Shown in pieces: positions 1 through 7,766 of a stretch of 64,000 nucleotides of DNA. The stretch is taken from assembly GCF_003286915.1 (NCBI RefSeq), contig NZ_QMFY01000012.1:62001-126000 (forward strand), read 5' to 3'. Every line of letters begins with the position of its first letter. Within the stretch, counting starts at the first letter, position 1. The notes beneath the pieces are model-generated. The model was not told where the DNA came from. It was given only the letters and a program-made list of their open reading frames with translations, and ran no database searches. Source of the stretch: Pseudochryseolinea flava (GTDB lineage Bacteria > Bacteroidota > Bacteroidia > Cytophagales > Cyclobacteriaceae). The position numbers and the translations under genes are program-made.

Positions 1-491
1 TTCCTTACCCCGGCGGGCCTCTCATCGATCACTACGCCAAACAGGGAAATCCAAAAGCTTTTTCCTTTCCCGATAGTGCCATGCCCGGACTCGATTTTTC
101 TTTCAGCGGCATCAAAACTGCTTTTCTCTACTTCATCAGAGACGAAAAGATAAAGAACCCCGCCTTCGTGGAGGAGAATATGAATGATATATGTGCCAGT
201 ATTCAGCACCATTTGGTGAAAATGTTGTTAACACGGGTACAGCAGGCTGTGAAGCAGACCGGCATTAAGCAAATCGCCATTGCAGGAGGCGTGTCGGCAA
301 ACTCTGGCTTACGGACCAGTCTCGTTGCGTTAGGAGAGAAGCAGGGGTGGGATATTTTTATTCCTGCTTTTGAATATTGTACCGATAACGCCGGAATGAT
401 TGCCATGGCAGCACATTATAAGTATTTGAAAAATGATTTTTGCTCGCTCGATGTCACGCCATTGGCGAGAATGCCAATCGGTATTTCTTAA
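1..491 (+). CDS. tsaD: tRNA N6-adenosine threonylcarbamoyltransferase TsaD, C-terminal part
   Basis: The gene is open at the left edge and its reading frame runs from base 3. TsaD joins the threonylcarbamoyl group to A37 of ANN-decoding tRNAs in the cytoplasm, working with TsaB and TsaE. The visible part holds YPGGPLIDHYAKQG, then GLDFSFSGIKTA and IAGGVSANSGLR, which are hallmark blocks of the ASKHA-fold Kae1/TsaD family. It also holds the CTDNAGMIA metal/nucleotide segment near the C-terminus. The first ATG in the window (81) is internal, because family sequence continues upstream of it. The stop is 3 bp before the next gene, so this gene probably heads a tsaD-thioesterase-smpB-NlpC operon. 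Confidence 0.95.
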   Translation, partial: PYPGGPLIDHYAKQGNPKAFSFPDSAMPGLDFSFSGIKTAFLYFIRDEKIKNPAFVEENMNDICASIQHHLVKMLLTRVQQAVKQTGIKQIAIAGGVSANSGLRTSLVALGEKQGWDIFIPAFEYCTDNAGMIAMAAHYKYLKNDFCSLDVTPLARMPIGIS

Positions 492-494
492 ACC

Positions 495-890
495 ATGAAA
501 GCAAATGTCAATGTAGGAGATCAAAAAGTGTATCGCTATCGTGTTACGGCCGATGACGTTGCTGCTTTTCGTGGAGATATCGTGCATCCTGTATGTGCTA
601 CGTTTGCCTTGGCTAGAGAAATTGAATGGAGCAGCAGACTATTTGTGCTTGACATGCGCGATGATGACGAAGAAGGCATCGGTACATTTTTAACCATAAA
701 TCATAAAGGCCCTGCTTTTGTAGGAGATGAAATTATATTCACGGCTACTGTCGAAACGCTGCAAGGACATGAATTGATTTGTACCTTTCATGCCTATGTC
801 GCCACGCGCTTGATAGCTGAAGGCAAGACGGGACAAAAAATATTAAAGAAGGAAAAGATAAAACAGCTCTTCGGTGCTGTTGGATCGTAG
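495..890 (+). CDS. hotdog-fold acyl-CoA thioesterase-like protein
   Basis: The 131-residue protein has the layout of small single-domain hotdog thioesterases. The stretch around VHPVCATFALAREIEW matches the central helix region, GPAFVGDEI the turn where these enzymes carry a G-D-x motif, and GQKIL a late beta strand. It resembles fluoroacetyl-CoA-thioesterase-like or MaoC-like families, so hydrolysis of a short acyl-CoA in the cytoplasm is a reasonable guess, but the substrate is unknown. The ATG lies 3 bp after the tsaD stop and smpB follows after 15 bp, which argues for co-transcription. No signal peptide or membrane segment is present. Confidence 0.6.
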   Translation: MKANVNVGDQKVYRYRVTADDVAAFRGDIVHPVCATFALAREIEWSSRLFVLDMRDDDEEGIGTFLTINHKGPAFVGDEIIFTATVETLQGHELICTFHAYVATRLIAEGKTGQKILKKEKIKQLFGAVGS

Positions 891-905
891 ATTAGAATAG
901 AAAAA

Positions 906-1367
906 ATGAAATCAAGATTTTCAAACGATATTAACATCAGAAATCGTCAAGCAGGATTTGAGTACGAACTGCTGGATAAGTATATCGCGGGCATGGTATT
1001 GACGGGAACTGAAATCAAATCTATCCGCGAAGGCAAAGTGAATCTACAAGACGGATTTTGCTATTTCAATAACGACGAACTTTTTGTGAAGGGAATAAAC
1101 ATCACGCCCTATGCGCAAGGCACCCATTACAACCATGTGGCTACACGCGAACGCAAGTTGTTGCTGAAGCGGGCGGAGATTAAAAAACTCGAAACGAAGA
1201 CGGAAGAGAAAGGATTTACGTTGATACCCACACGGTTGTTCATCAATGATCGTGGGTTAGCTAAATTGGAAATTGCATTGGCACGCGGGAAGAAGTTACA
1301 CGATAAGCGTGATAGTATTCGCGAGCGAGATGCTAAGCGCGAATTAAATCGCTTAAAACTTAAATAA
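906..1367 (+). CDS. smpB: SsrA-binding protein SmpB
   Basis: SmpB binds the tRNA-like part of tmRNA and delivers it to stalled ribosomes for trans-translation. The 153-residue length is normal for the family. Conserved blocks are visible: NRQAGFEYELLDKYIAGMVLTG near the start (residues about 11-32), GTEIKSIREGKVNLQD (about 33-48), HYNHVATRERKLLL (about 77-90) and the basic tail GKKLHDKRDSIRERDAKRE, whose DKR motif interacts with the decoding centre. It lies between the thioesterase and the NlpC/P60 gene with short spacers. I saw no tmRNA gene in the window. Confidence 0.97.
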   Translation: MKSRFSNDINIRNRQAGFEYELLDKYIAGMVLTGTEIKSIREGKVNLQDGFCYFNNDELFVKGINITPYAQGTHYNHVATRERKLLLKRAEIKKLETKTEEKGFTLIPTRLFINDRGLAKLEIALARGKKLHDKRDSIRERDAKRELNRLKLK

Positions 1368-1378
1368 TATTGGTCTGC

Positions 1379-2170
1379 ATGGAGAATTTGGAATTTGGTG
1401 TTTGCCGTCTGAGTGTTGTACCCGTTCGCGGAGAAGCTTCAGATAGAGCGGAACAAGTCACGCAACTTCTGTTTGGAGATCACTATGAACTTCTGGAGTG
1501 GCATAAAGAAAGGAAATGGTGTCGCATCAGAATACAATACGATCAATACGAAGGTTGGATCGATGCCAAACAGCACCACGCCATCAATGAAGAATATTTT
1601 CATTATCTCGATCGTGCTGAATTCAAGATAACGACAGACCTCACGTCGAGTATGCTGTATAATAAAAGCCCATTACTCATTTTAATGGGGAGCATGATTC
1701 CGATCTCAAGCTCCGAACTCTTTAAGATGGAAGAGCAATTCGCATTCAATGGCGAGGCGAAAAATCTTGGGCAAAAACGTGAATACGATTACCTTAAAAA
1801 TATTGCCATCAAATATTTGAATGCGCCGTATCTCTGGGGAGGAAAAAGTCCTTTCGGAATAGATTGCTCCGGTTTTGTACAAATGGTATTCAAGATTTGT
1901 GGTTATAAGCTGCTGCGCGATTCTTCACAGCAGGTAACACAAGGACGGAGTGTAGCAAGTCTTGCTGAGGCGCATGCGGGAGACTTAGCTTTTTTTAAGA
2001 ATGCCGCCGGAAAGATCAATCATGTAGGCATTCTACTGAACGAAAATAAAATTATACACGCCTCAGGCCGTGTTCGTATCGACGCGCTGACTGAAGAAGG
2101 TATTTTCGCAGCCGACACGAAAAGCATTACACATACATTATCCGAAGTCAGGAGAGTGTTTGCCGAGTAA
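1379..2170 (+). CDS. NlpC/P60 family cell-wall peptidase
   Basis: This is a cysteine peptidase of the NlpC/P60 family, expected to cut peptide bonds in peptidoglycan stem peptides. The first ~130 residues look like an SH3b-type region (RIQYDQYEGWID), and the catalytic domain follows from about residue 135. The nucleophile is Cys163 in GIDCSGFVQMVF and the base is His215 in NHVGILL; the WGGKSP block before the cysteine is also typical. No signal peptide is visible, so export would have to use another route or the enzyme acts on imported muropeptides. I chose ATG 1379; an upstream TTG at 1370 would add three residues. It starts 11 bp after smpB. Confidence 0.85.
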   Translation: MENLEFGVCRLSVVPVRGEASDRAEQVTQLLFGDHYELLEWHKERKWCRIRIQYDQYEGWIDAKQHHAINEEYFHYLDRAEFKITTDLTSSMLYNKSPLLILMGSMIPISSSELFKMEEQFAFNGEAKNLGQKREYDYLKNIAIKYLNAPYLWGGKSPFGIDCSGFVQMVFKICGYKLLRDSSQQVTQGRSVASLAEAHAGDLAFFKNAAGKINHVGILLNENKIIHASGRVRIDALTEEGIFAADTKSITHTLSEVRRVFAE

Positions 2171-2258
2171 AATGCTGGCGGTTGCTCTACTCAAAGACAT
2201 TCTTGTCCCTTCGCTGAAGCAATTGGTGATGGTTACCAGTTACCATTTATCGTATTTT

Positions 2259-2356
2259 CGATAACGGTTAACAGATGACAGTTAACAGATCACAGTTAAC
2301 AGATCACGGTTAACAGATGACGGTTAACAGTTAACAGATAACTGATAACCGATAAC
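2259..2356. repeat. array of 14 heptamer repeats (NGNTNAC type)
   Basis: Fourteen consecutive 7-bp units fill this span with no spacing error. The units are variants such as GGTTAAC, AGTTAAC, AGATGAC, AGATCAC, AGATAAC and CGATAAC, all ending in AC. Two related units (GGTTACC, AGTTACC) precede it at 2231-2244. It lies between the NlpC/P60 stop (2170) and the stop of the convergent lipoprotein gene (2370). Similar arrays occur at 4141, 7712 and 8593. Confidence 0.85.
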
Positions 2357-2369
2357 CTAACACCCAAGA

Positions 2370-3188
2370 TTATTCACAACTGTATCCGTATGTGTGCACT
2401 ACCTCTAGTGTGCTCGCGGTAAACATCTGGGTTTCGAGAAGAACACCGTTCTCATTGCGCACGTAGATTTCCGATGCGCCTAAGGTCACGCCATCGCTAT
2501 AATTTTTGAGTGATATCAAGTAACTGCTGGCGTCGTATTCTTTTACGATTTTATTCGTGAGCTCATCTTTCGTGTTGCGTTGAACGATTGTTGTGTTCAG
2601 TCCATTGTCATAGGTATAGACAGAATAGCCATCGAATGTGAACTTTTGGTCGTCGCGGACGGATTTTGTCAGGAGATTTCCTTCGTATGTATTGGTGTAG
2701 ATGAGGTGATTCATGATCTCGTCGTTAGCGTTGAGATTTTTGTATTCGGTAATATTGCCTTTGTCGTCGAAGCTTGAGATCTGTTTGTTATTGGTATTGT
2801 TATGCAGGTCGTCGACGTGCTGCTGTGTTGTCTCTTGTTTGATCTTCCCATTTTCCCAATAGGTAATGGTTGTCGTTGAAAGTAGCTTCTGATCTGGACC
2901 AAATGTTTTGCGTTCGATAGGTTGTCCTGCGCTGTTGTACTTGAACTTGATCTCTTGGATTACGGCGTCGGTACCTTTTTCCAGATAACGAAGTTTGTCT
3001 GCGCCGTTAGCGTCTCGCAGCGTTAACGTGGTGATTACGTTCGGTGTTTTGGAGTCACGATGAACGGTAGTCAATACACAATCAGTCGTAATGACTTCTT
3101 TTTTGTTGGTGTCATCTTCGGAGCAACCAATAGCAAATAGCGACAATGATAGGCAAATGGCATTGCCAAGGATAGATTTTGGGGTCAT
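2370..3188 (-). CDS. hypothetical lipoprotein
   Basis: I do not recognise a named family. The 272-residue protein has a lipoprotein signal: a hydrophobic stretch ending LFAIGCSEDD with the lipidated cysteine at residue 22, followed by acidic residues. The rest is made of repeated beta-strand-like pieces with tyrosines (TYWENGKIKQET, EYDASSYLISL, IYVRNENGVLLET) that recall YD-type or beta-hairpin repeat proteins of Bacteroidota. A surface or periplasmic location is inferred from the signal. It stands alone, convergent with the NlpC/P60 gene across a heptamer array. Confidence 0.6.
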   Translation of the reverse strand: MTPKSILGNAICLSLSLFAIGCSEDDTNKKEVITTDCVLTTVHRDSKTPNVITTLTLRDANGADKLRYLEKGTDAVIQEIKFKYNSAGQPIERKTFGPDQKLLSTTTITYWENGKIKQETTQQHVDDLHNNTNNKQISSFDDKGNITEYKNLNANDEIMNHLIYTNTYEGNLLTKSVRDDQKFTFDGYSVYTYDNGLNTTIVQRNTKDELTNKIVKEYDASSYLISLKNYSDGVTLGASEIYVRNENGVLLETQMFTASTLEVVHTYGYSCE

Positions 3189-3340
3189 ACGTAAAACGGT
3201 TTTAAATGAAAATTAAAGCATTAAATACTCAGGCTGAGTAAATGTAACCTTTGGAGAGTACATATTTAATGTATCCGTATAACGAAAACGCTTCGAATTT
3301 ATTTTTTTGTTAAGGTAGCGTGCAACTTGAGTGTCTGCCG

Positions 3341-3877
3341 TTAGTGATCCGAATGCCAAAAAACTTTTCTTCCTGTAGTATCGGTTAGCAGGAATCGGAG
3401 TGGCCTCGTGTGATTCTCGTGGTTACATTGAACAGACCATAGGCGGTTGTGCCTTTGAAGTTTAACGGAAGGTAACAACTGATCCGACGCATCGCTTTGC
3501 ACTGCAACATTCTCTATGGTAAAGCCTTTCTTCTCTACCATGTATGTAACCGTATTACGGTGAACAGATTTATTTACGGTAGGCTTACGCATAAAATCAG
3601 TTACCGCGGCGGTATAGGCATTGGGTAATTTCAGTGCTTTAGCGCGCTGGTTATAGTATGCCTTTTTCTCAGGATCAAGTAGGATTGAACGAGCCCAGGC
3701 TGCAGCTTGTCGAAATGTAATACGCGTATTACGCTGCGCTTCGCTCTGGTTGCTGTTCTTCACTGGTTTTCGCAAAGGACTGGCAAACGTCTTTCCGCGC
3801 ATGGTTCTAAACACTATGTTGTTACCAAACTTGCCACGAAGTCCTTCCATTAAAGATGTATCTGTTACTGTTGCCAT
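3341..3877 (-). CDS. hypothetical protein, possibly DUF6266-like
   Basis: A 178-residue cytoplasmic-looking protein with no signal peptide. The N-terminal part (LRGKFGNNIVFRTMRGKTF, then RKPVKNSNQSEAQRNTR) and the central segment (YNQRAKALKLPNAYTAAVTDF) resemble a Bacteroidota family of unknown function in which a glycine-rich 'GKxGNxV' start precedes a helical part and a beta-rich C-terminal domain. The family name is a recollection, not a search result. Function is unknown. Codon use and a clean start (ATG at 3877) support a real gene. Confidence 0.55.
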   Translation of the reverse strand: MATVTDTSLMEGLRGKFGNNIVFRTMRGKTFASPLRKPVKNSNQSEAQRNTRITFRQAAAWARSILLDPEKKAYYNQRAKALKLPNAYTAAVTDFMRKPTVNKSVHRNTVTYMVEKKGFTIENVAVQSDASDQLLPSVKLQRHNRLWSVQCNHENHTRPLRFLLTDTTGRKVFWHSDH

Positions 3878-4299
3878 AACGGTTTTGGTTTATATACTCA
3901 TCACAAGTTGCAGCAATGGAATGACAATGAGTGACACTGACCAGCGTAACTATCGAAATTGGTTTGCGGCCCAGCAGTTTGATGCGTAAATTGATGCGCT
4001 TTGATGGAATACCTGGCATCGCACTACCATCGTCTTAGTTGCCGATTTCTCCGCTCTTTATCCACTCTCCCTCCGCTTTTCCTCCACGCTCGATCCGCTC
4101 TAACCATGTCGTAGTTCTTAGGTAGATCTTACTATCGTTCAGTTCACGGTTCACAGTTCATAGTTCACGGTTCATAGTTCACGGTTCACGGTTCACAGTT
4201 CACGGTTCATAGTTCACAGTTCACGGTTCACAGTTCACAGATAACCGATAACTAAAACCCACCCCTTGCTACTTCAAAATCAACTTCTTATATTTCATT
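3878..4299. other. intergenic region with heptamer array
   Basis: No gene is supported here. The region separates two divergent genes (hypothetical on minus, HNH nuclease on plus). Its right half is taken up by the heptamer array at 4141-4252; the left half shows no clear structure. Small open frames at 3750-4019 overlap the hypothetical gene in other phases and look like chance. Confidence 0.7.
4141..4252. repeat. array of 16 heptamer repeats (RGTTCAY type)
   Basis: Sixteen 7-bp units run without a break. Fourteen are variants of (A/G)GTTCA(C/T), then AGATAAC and CGATAAC close the array, exactly as in the array ending at 2356. The unit order is irregular, so the array did not arise by copying a longer block. 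Confidence 0.88.
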
Positions 4300-4809
4300 A
4301 TGAACAGCAGGGTCTTGGTACTGAATCAGGACAATAGTCCGTTAATGGTTTGCTCAGTGGAGCGTGCGTTTATCTTGGTGTTCCTTAACAAGAGTGAGAT
4401 GGTGCGGTCATCGAATGGCCACAAGTTACACTCTGTTACGCACAGCTACCCGATGCCTTCCGTTATTCGCTTAAATCGATATGTTAACGCCCCTTACAAG
4501 GGCGTTAATCTTACCCGGCAGAATATATTCAAACGCGATAATCATGAATGCCAATATTGTGGGACTAAAAAAGAGCTCACGATAGATCACGTTACGCCGC
4601 GCGCGCGTGGCGGGATGGATACTTGGCATAACCTGGTTACCGCGTGTAAAAGATGTAATGCGAAGAAGGGTGAATATTCTCCCGAAGAAGCCAATATGCC
4701 ATTGCGCAAAAAACCGTATAAGCCATCGTATTCTATTTTTCTCAAAGACCATATGAGCGGTCAGGCTGGCGAATGGGATGCTTTTCTCGCAGGGCATCAT
4801 GGTCACTAA
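4300..4809 (+). CDS. HNH endonuclease
   Basis: The 169-residue protein has an HNH nuclease domain in its second half. It shows two zinc-binding Cys pairs (CQYCGTK and CKRCNAKKG) around the catalytic block LTIDHVTPRARGG and the WHNLVTAC segment, which supplies the N and second H of the motif. The N-terminal ~70 residues (VLNQDNSPLMVCSVERAFILVF) match the widespread stand-alone HNH family of Bacteroidota and Cyanobacteria. Its biological role is not established. It lies upstream of the fucose genes with a 20-bp gap, but nothing links it to sugar use. The ATG at 4300 fits the family start. Confidence 0.88.
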   Translation: MNSRVLVLNQDNSPLMVCSVERAFILVFLNKSEMVRSSNGHKLHSVTHSYPMPSVIRLNRYVNAPYKGVNLTRQNIFKRDNHECQYCGTKKELTIDHVTPRARGGMDTWHNLVTACKRCNAKKGEYSPEEANMPLRKKPYKPSYSIFLKDHMSGQAGEWDAFLAGHHGH

Positions 4810-4829
4810 TTCATCTGTATCTTTAATCC

Positions 4830-5606
4830 ATGTTTAGTCTCAAAGGAAAAAATGCAGTCATTACCGGTGGAGGTAGTGGTATAGGTCGTGCTATCGCGGA
4901 ATTATTCGCAGCGCAAGGCGCCACCGTTCATGTTGTTGAACTTAATCTTCAAGGCGCCGAAGAAACCATTCACAAAATTATTGCCGAGGGAGGCCAAGGA
5001 TATGCGTGGTCGTGCAACGTTGCCGATCAGCAGCAGGTACTAGTAACCGTTGGCGCCATCATTGAAAAGCGTGGCGCCATCGACATACTCGTGAACAGCG
5101 CCGGCATAGCGCACGTTGGCAACATCGAGAAGACAAGTCCCGACGATTTCGATCGAATCTTTCACGTAAATGTCAAAGGCGTTTACAATACGATGTTCTC
5201 CGTTATTCCCGGGATGAAAGAAAAACGTCGAGGTGTGATATTAAATCTTGCTTCCGTTGCATCATCTGTCGGTATTCCGGATAGATTCGCATACTCGATG
5301 AGTAAAGGTGCTGTATTAACAATGACACTTTCCGTAGCCAAAGATTACTTGCAAGACAATATCCGCTGCAATTGTATTTCGCCTGCGCGAGTTCATACTG
5401 CCTTTGTCGATGGTTTTCTAAAAGCAAACTACCCAGGAAAAGAAGACGAGATGTTTGCAAAACTTTCGAAGACACAACCCATTGGACGGATGGGACGACC
5501 AGATGAAGTTGCTGCGTTGGCGCTTTACCTATGTGCTGATGAAGCATCGTTTGTAACCGGCTGTGATTATCCTGTCGACGGTGGATTTATTCGATTAAAT
5601 AATTAA
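4830..5606 (+). CDS. SDR oxidoreductase, probable 2-keto-3-deoxy-L-fuconate dehydrogenase
   Basis: A classical short-chain dehydrogenase of 258 residues. The NAD(P)-binding motif TGGGSGIG is at residues 12-19, the NSAG motif near 90, the catalytic serine in NLASVASSVG, and the Tyr155/Lys159 pair in YSMSK. The end (DYPVDGGFIRL) is typical for the family. The next two genes are a fumarylacetoacetate-hydrolase-fold enzyme and a fuconolactonase-like amidohydrolase. In the oxidative L-fucose pathway an SDR in this position oxidises 2-keto-3-deoxy-L-fuconate to the 2,4-diketo acid before cleavage. The role is inferred from context; the SDR fold itself is certain. Confidence 0.75.
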   Translation: MFSLKGKNAVITGGGSGIGRAIAELFAAQGATVHVVELNLQGAEETIHKIIAEGGQGYAWSCNVADQQQVLVTVGAIIEKRGAIDILVNSAGIAHVGNIEKTSPDDFDRIFHVNVKGVYNTMFSVIPGMKEKRRGVILNLASVASSVGIPDRFAYSMSKGAVLTMTLSVAKDYLQDNIRCNCISPARVHTAFVDGFLKANYPGKEDEMFAKLSKTQPIGRMGRPDEVAALALYLCADEASFVTGCDYPVDGGFIRLNN

Positions 5607-5631
5607 ATCAATTAATAGTCATTTTTAAAAT

Positions 5632-6474
5632 ATGAAACTTATTCGTTTTGGAGAACCGGGACAGGAGAAACCCGGCGTTAGCATTAACAATGTCAACTAT
5701 GATGCGTCAGCATTTGGTGAAGATTTCGGAGAACAATTTTTTGCCTCAAATGGATTGAAACGCTTTGCTGATTGGCTGAGCAAGAATACAAACCTACCCA
5801 AGCTCGATGCCGGTGTGCGTATAGGGGCACCGTTTACAAGACCATCGAAGATCATCTGCGTCGGATTAAATTACTCTGATCACGCGAAAGAAACGGGCGC
5901 CAAATTGCCTGAAGAACCGATTATATTCTTTAAAGCAACATCGGCATTATGCGGTCCAAACGATAAACTTATCATCCCACGAAACAGCACCAAGACTGAT
6001 TGGGAAGTAGAACTTGGTGTAGTGATTGGGAAAGCCGCAAGCTACGTTAGCGAGCACGATGCAATGGAATATGTAGCGGGCTATTGTGTTCACAACGACT
6101 ATAGTGAGCGCGCATTTCAATTAGAGCGCGGGGGGCAATGGGTGAAAGGAAAAAGCTGCGATACGTTTGCACCGATGGGACCTTATCTGGTAACAACCGA
6201 TGAAATTAAGGATGTTCACAATTTGCGCTTGGTGCTAACCGTAAATGGAAAAGTCTTTCAGGATGGCAATACATCGAACATGGTATTTAAAGTTCCTTTT
6301 CTGGTGAGTTACATCAGCCAGTTTATGACCCTGCTGCCAGGTGATGTTATTTCAACCGGAACGCCTGCGGGTGTTGGACTAGGATTTAATCCACCGATCT
6401 TTATTAAGCCTGGTGATGTGATGGAACTTGCCATCGAGGGATTGGGTACGCAGAAACAAGTTGCATGGTCATAA
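5632..6474 (+). CDS. fumarylacetoacetate hydrolase family, probable 2,4-diketo-3-deoxy-L-fuconate hydrolase
   Basis: The 280-residue protein has the FAH catalytic fold. Visible blocks are GLNYSDHAKETG (residues about 80-91), the metal-binding acidic stretch DWEVELGVVIG (about 123-133), VHNDYSERAFQ (about 153-163) and the C-terminal ISTGTPAGVGLGF. Members of this subgroup split beta-diketo acids; the fuconate enzyme yields pyruvate and lactate. Relatives include ureidoglycolate lyase and acylpyruvases, so the exact substrate rests on its neighbours. The gene follows the SDR after 25 bp and precedes the lactonase-like gene by 17 bp, so the three are probably one transcript. Confidence 0.78.
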   Translation: MKLIRFGEPGQEKPGVSINNVNYDASAFGEDFGEQFFASNGLKRFADWLSKNTNLPKLDAGVRIGAPFTRPSKIICVGLNYSDHAKETGAKLPEEPIIFFKATSALCGPNDKLIIPRNSTKTDWEVELGVVIGKAASYVSEHDAMEYVAGYCVHNDYSERAFQLERGGQWVKGKSCDTFAPMGPYLVTTDEIKDVHNLRLVLTVNGKVFQDGNTSNMVFKVPFLVSYISQFMTLLPGDVISTGTPAGVGLGFNPPIFIKPGDVMELAIEGLGTQKQVAWS

Positions 6475-6491
6475 TGTGATTTGTTGTGGAT

Positions 6492-7331
6492 ATGTACACA
6501 CCTTTGGATATCATCGATACACATCAGCATTTTTGGAAATATAATCCCGTGCGTGATAAGTGGATCACTGATGATATGGCTGTTCTACGAAGAGATTTTC
6601 TACCCGAACATCTTGCGCCTTTGTTGGAGAAAAATAATGTGAAGGGATGCGTGGCCGTACAAGCAGATCAATCACTGACGGAAACAGATTTTCTGTTGAC
6701 GCTTGCACAAGAGAATGATTTTATCAAAGGTGTAGTAGGCTGGATTGATTTGCGCGCCGACGATTTGGACGATCAGTTGAAGTCGTATGAGTCGTTCGAA
6801 AAATTAAAGGGTTTCAGACACATCGTGCAAGGCGAGAAGTATGGTTTTCTCAGCGATGAAAATTTTATCCGTGGTGTAGCACGCCTTGCCGACTTTGATT
6901 ACGCGTACGACTTGCTCGTCTATCATTACCAATTACCAGAAGTACTTGCGTTCCTTCCGGAAGTGCATCATGTGCGGATTGTGATTGATCATATGGCGAA
7001 ACCATCCATCAAGACCGGCGAGAAAACGCATTGGGAATTAGACATGGCCGCAGTAGCTACTTTTAGTAATGTACACTGTAAGTTGTCAGGTCTTGTAACG
7101 GAAGCCGATCCCGAGTATTGGGATCATGATACATTCTTTCCCTATCTCGATGAGGTGTTTGAGATGTTTGGCCCATCACGCGTGATGTATGGCTCCGATT
7201 GGCCTGTATGTTTATTGGCTGCCGAGTACAACAAGCAGTTGGATATTATCTTAGATTACATCGAACGACTTTCATCTCGCGAACAGAAAATGGTGATGAG
7301 CGAAAATGCCATTCGATTTTATAATCTATAA
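6492..7331 (+). CDS. amidohydrolase-2 family, probable L-fuconolactonase
   Basis: A metal-dependent hydrolase of the amidohydrolase-2 family, 279 residues. It opens with the metal-binding IDTHQHFW motif (residues about 8-15), has VIDHMAKPSI (about 160) and ends its core with MYGSDWPVC, whose aspartate is a metal ligand. L-fuconolactonase and L-rhamnono-lactonase belong to this group and share these motifs. It would hydrolyse L-fucono-lactone to L-fuconate in the cytoplasm. I chose ATG 6492; a GTG at 6486 two codons earlier is possible. The fucose dehydrogenase candidate follows, but after a 435-bp repeat-filled gap. Confidence 0.78.
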   Translation: MYTPLDIIDTHQHFWKYNPVRDKWITDDMAVLRRDFLPEHLAPLLEKNNVKGCVAVQADQSLTETDFLLTLAQENDFIKGVVGWIDLRADDLDDQLKSYESFEKLKGFRHIVQGEKYGFLSDENFIRGVARLADFDYAYDLLVYHYQLPEVLAFLPEVHHVRIVIDHMAKPSIKTGEKTHWELDMAAVATFSNVHCKLSGLVTEADPEYWDHDTFFPYLDEVFEMFGPSRVMYGSDWPVCLLAAEYNKQLDIILDYIERLSSREQKMVMSENAIRFYNL

Positions 7332-7352
7332 GTAAAGAGAATAACGAATAAC

Positions 7353-7690
7353 GAATGTGTAAGCCAACGCTCACCCTTCACTTCCCTAAAGGGCCCCGCC
7401 CTTAAATCGAGTTCCCTTGAGGGGCCAGGGAGAACACAAATCCATAGCTGAAGGAGATTGTTTTGAGTCAACAACACTGAATAACGAATAACGAATGTGT
7501 AAGCCAACGCTCACCCTTCACTTCCCTAAAGGGCCCGGCCGCAAATCGAGTTCTCTTGATGAAGGGCCGGGGGAAGACAAATCCATAGCTGAAGGAGATT
7601 GTTTTGAGTCAACAACACTGAATAACGATTAACGAATGTGTAAGCCAACGCTCACCCTTCACTTCCCTAAAGGGCCCCGCCCGCAATGAT
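7353..7690. repeat. ~140-bp tandem repeat, 2.4 copies
   Basis: Units start at 7353, 7493 and 7634 with the words GAATGTGTAAGCCAACG; periods are 140 and 141 bp and the third copy stops near 7690. Each unit holds a GC-rich core (CCCTAAAGGG and, in the first two copies, ATCGAGTTC). On the minus strand this core matches the repeats at 20297-20747 and 62838-62890. Copies one and two differ in the core (CCCTTGAGGGGCC against TCTTGATGAAGGGCC), so they are not recent exact copies. Confidence 0.88.
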
Positions 7691-7711
7691 GTGCTCTAGA
7701 AGGGCTTGCAC

Positions 7712-7753
7712 GATTAACTTTAAACTTTAAACTTTTTACGATTAACGATTAAC
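7712..7753. repeat. array of 6 heptamers before the fucose dehydrogenase gene
   Basis: The units are GATTAAC, TTTAAAC, TTTAAAC, TTTTTAC, GATTAAC and GATTAAC, all in register and all ending in AC. The array ends 13 bp before the ATG at 7767, so it would lie in the untranslated leader or promoter of that gene. Confidence 0.75.
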
Positions 7754-7766
7754 CAAACCCAAAGCC

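Larger units (their letters stand above)
7332..7766. other. repeat-filled gap inside the fucose gene cluster
   Basis: No gene is supported. The gap contains a short heptamer start (GAATAAC twice from 7339), three tandem copies of a ~140-bp unit, and a second heptamer array just before the next ATG. Confidence 0.8.

Noticed and set aside
4141-4252. Possible CRISPR array
   Set aside because: The units are 7 bp with no spacers; no cas genes occur in the window.
7319-7507. Small minus-strand frame in the 140-bp repeats
   Set aside because: It is made of repeat sequence and lacks any protein-like pattern.
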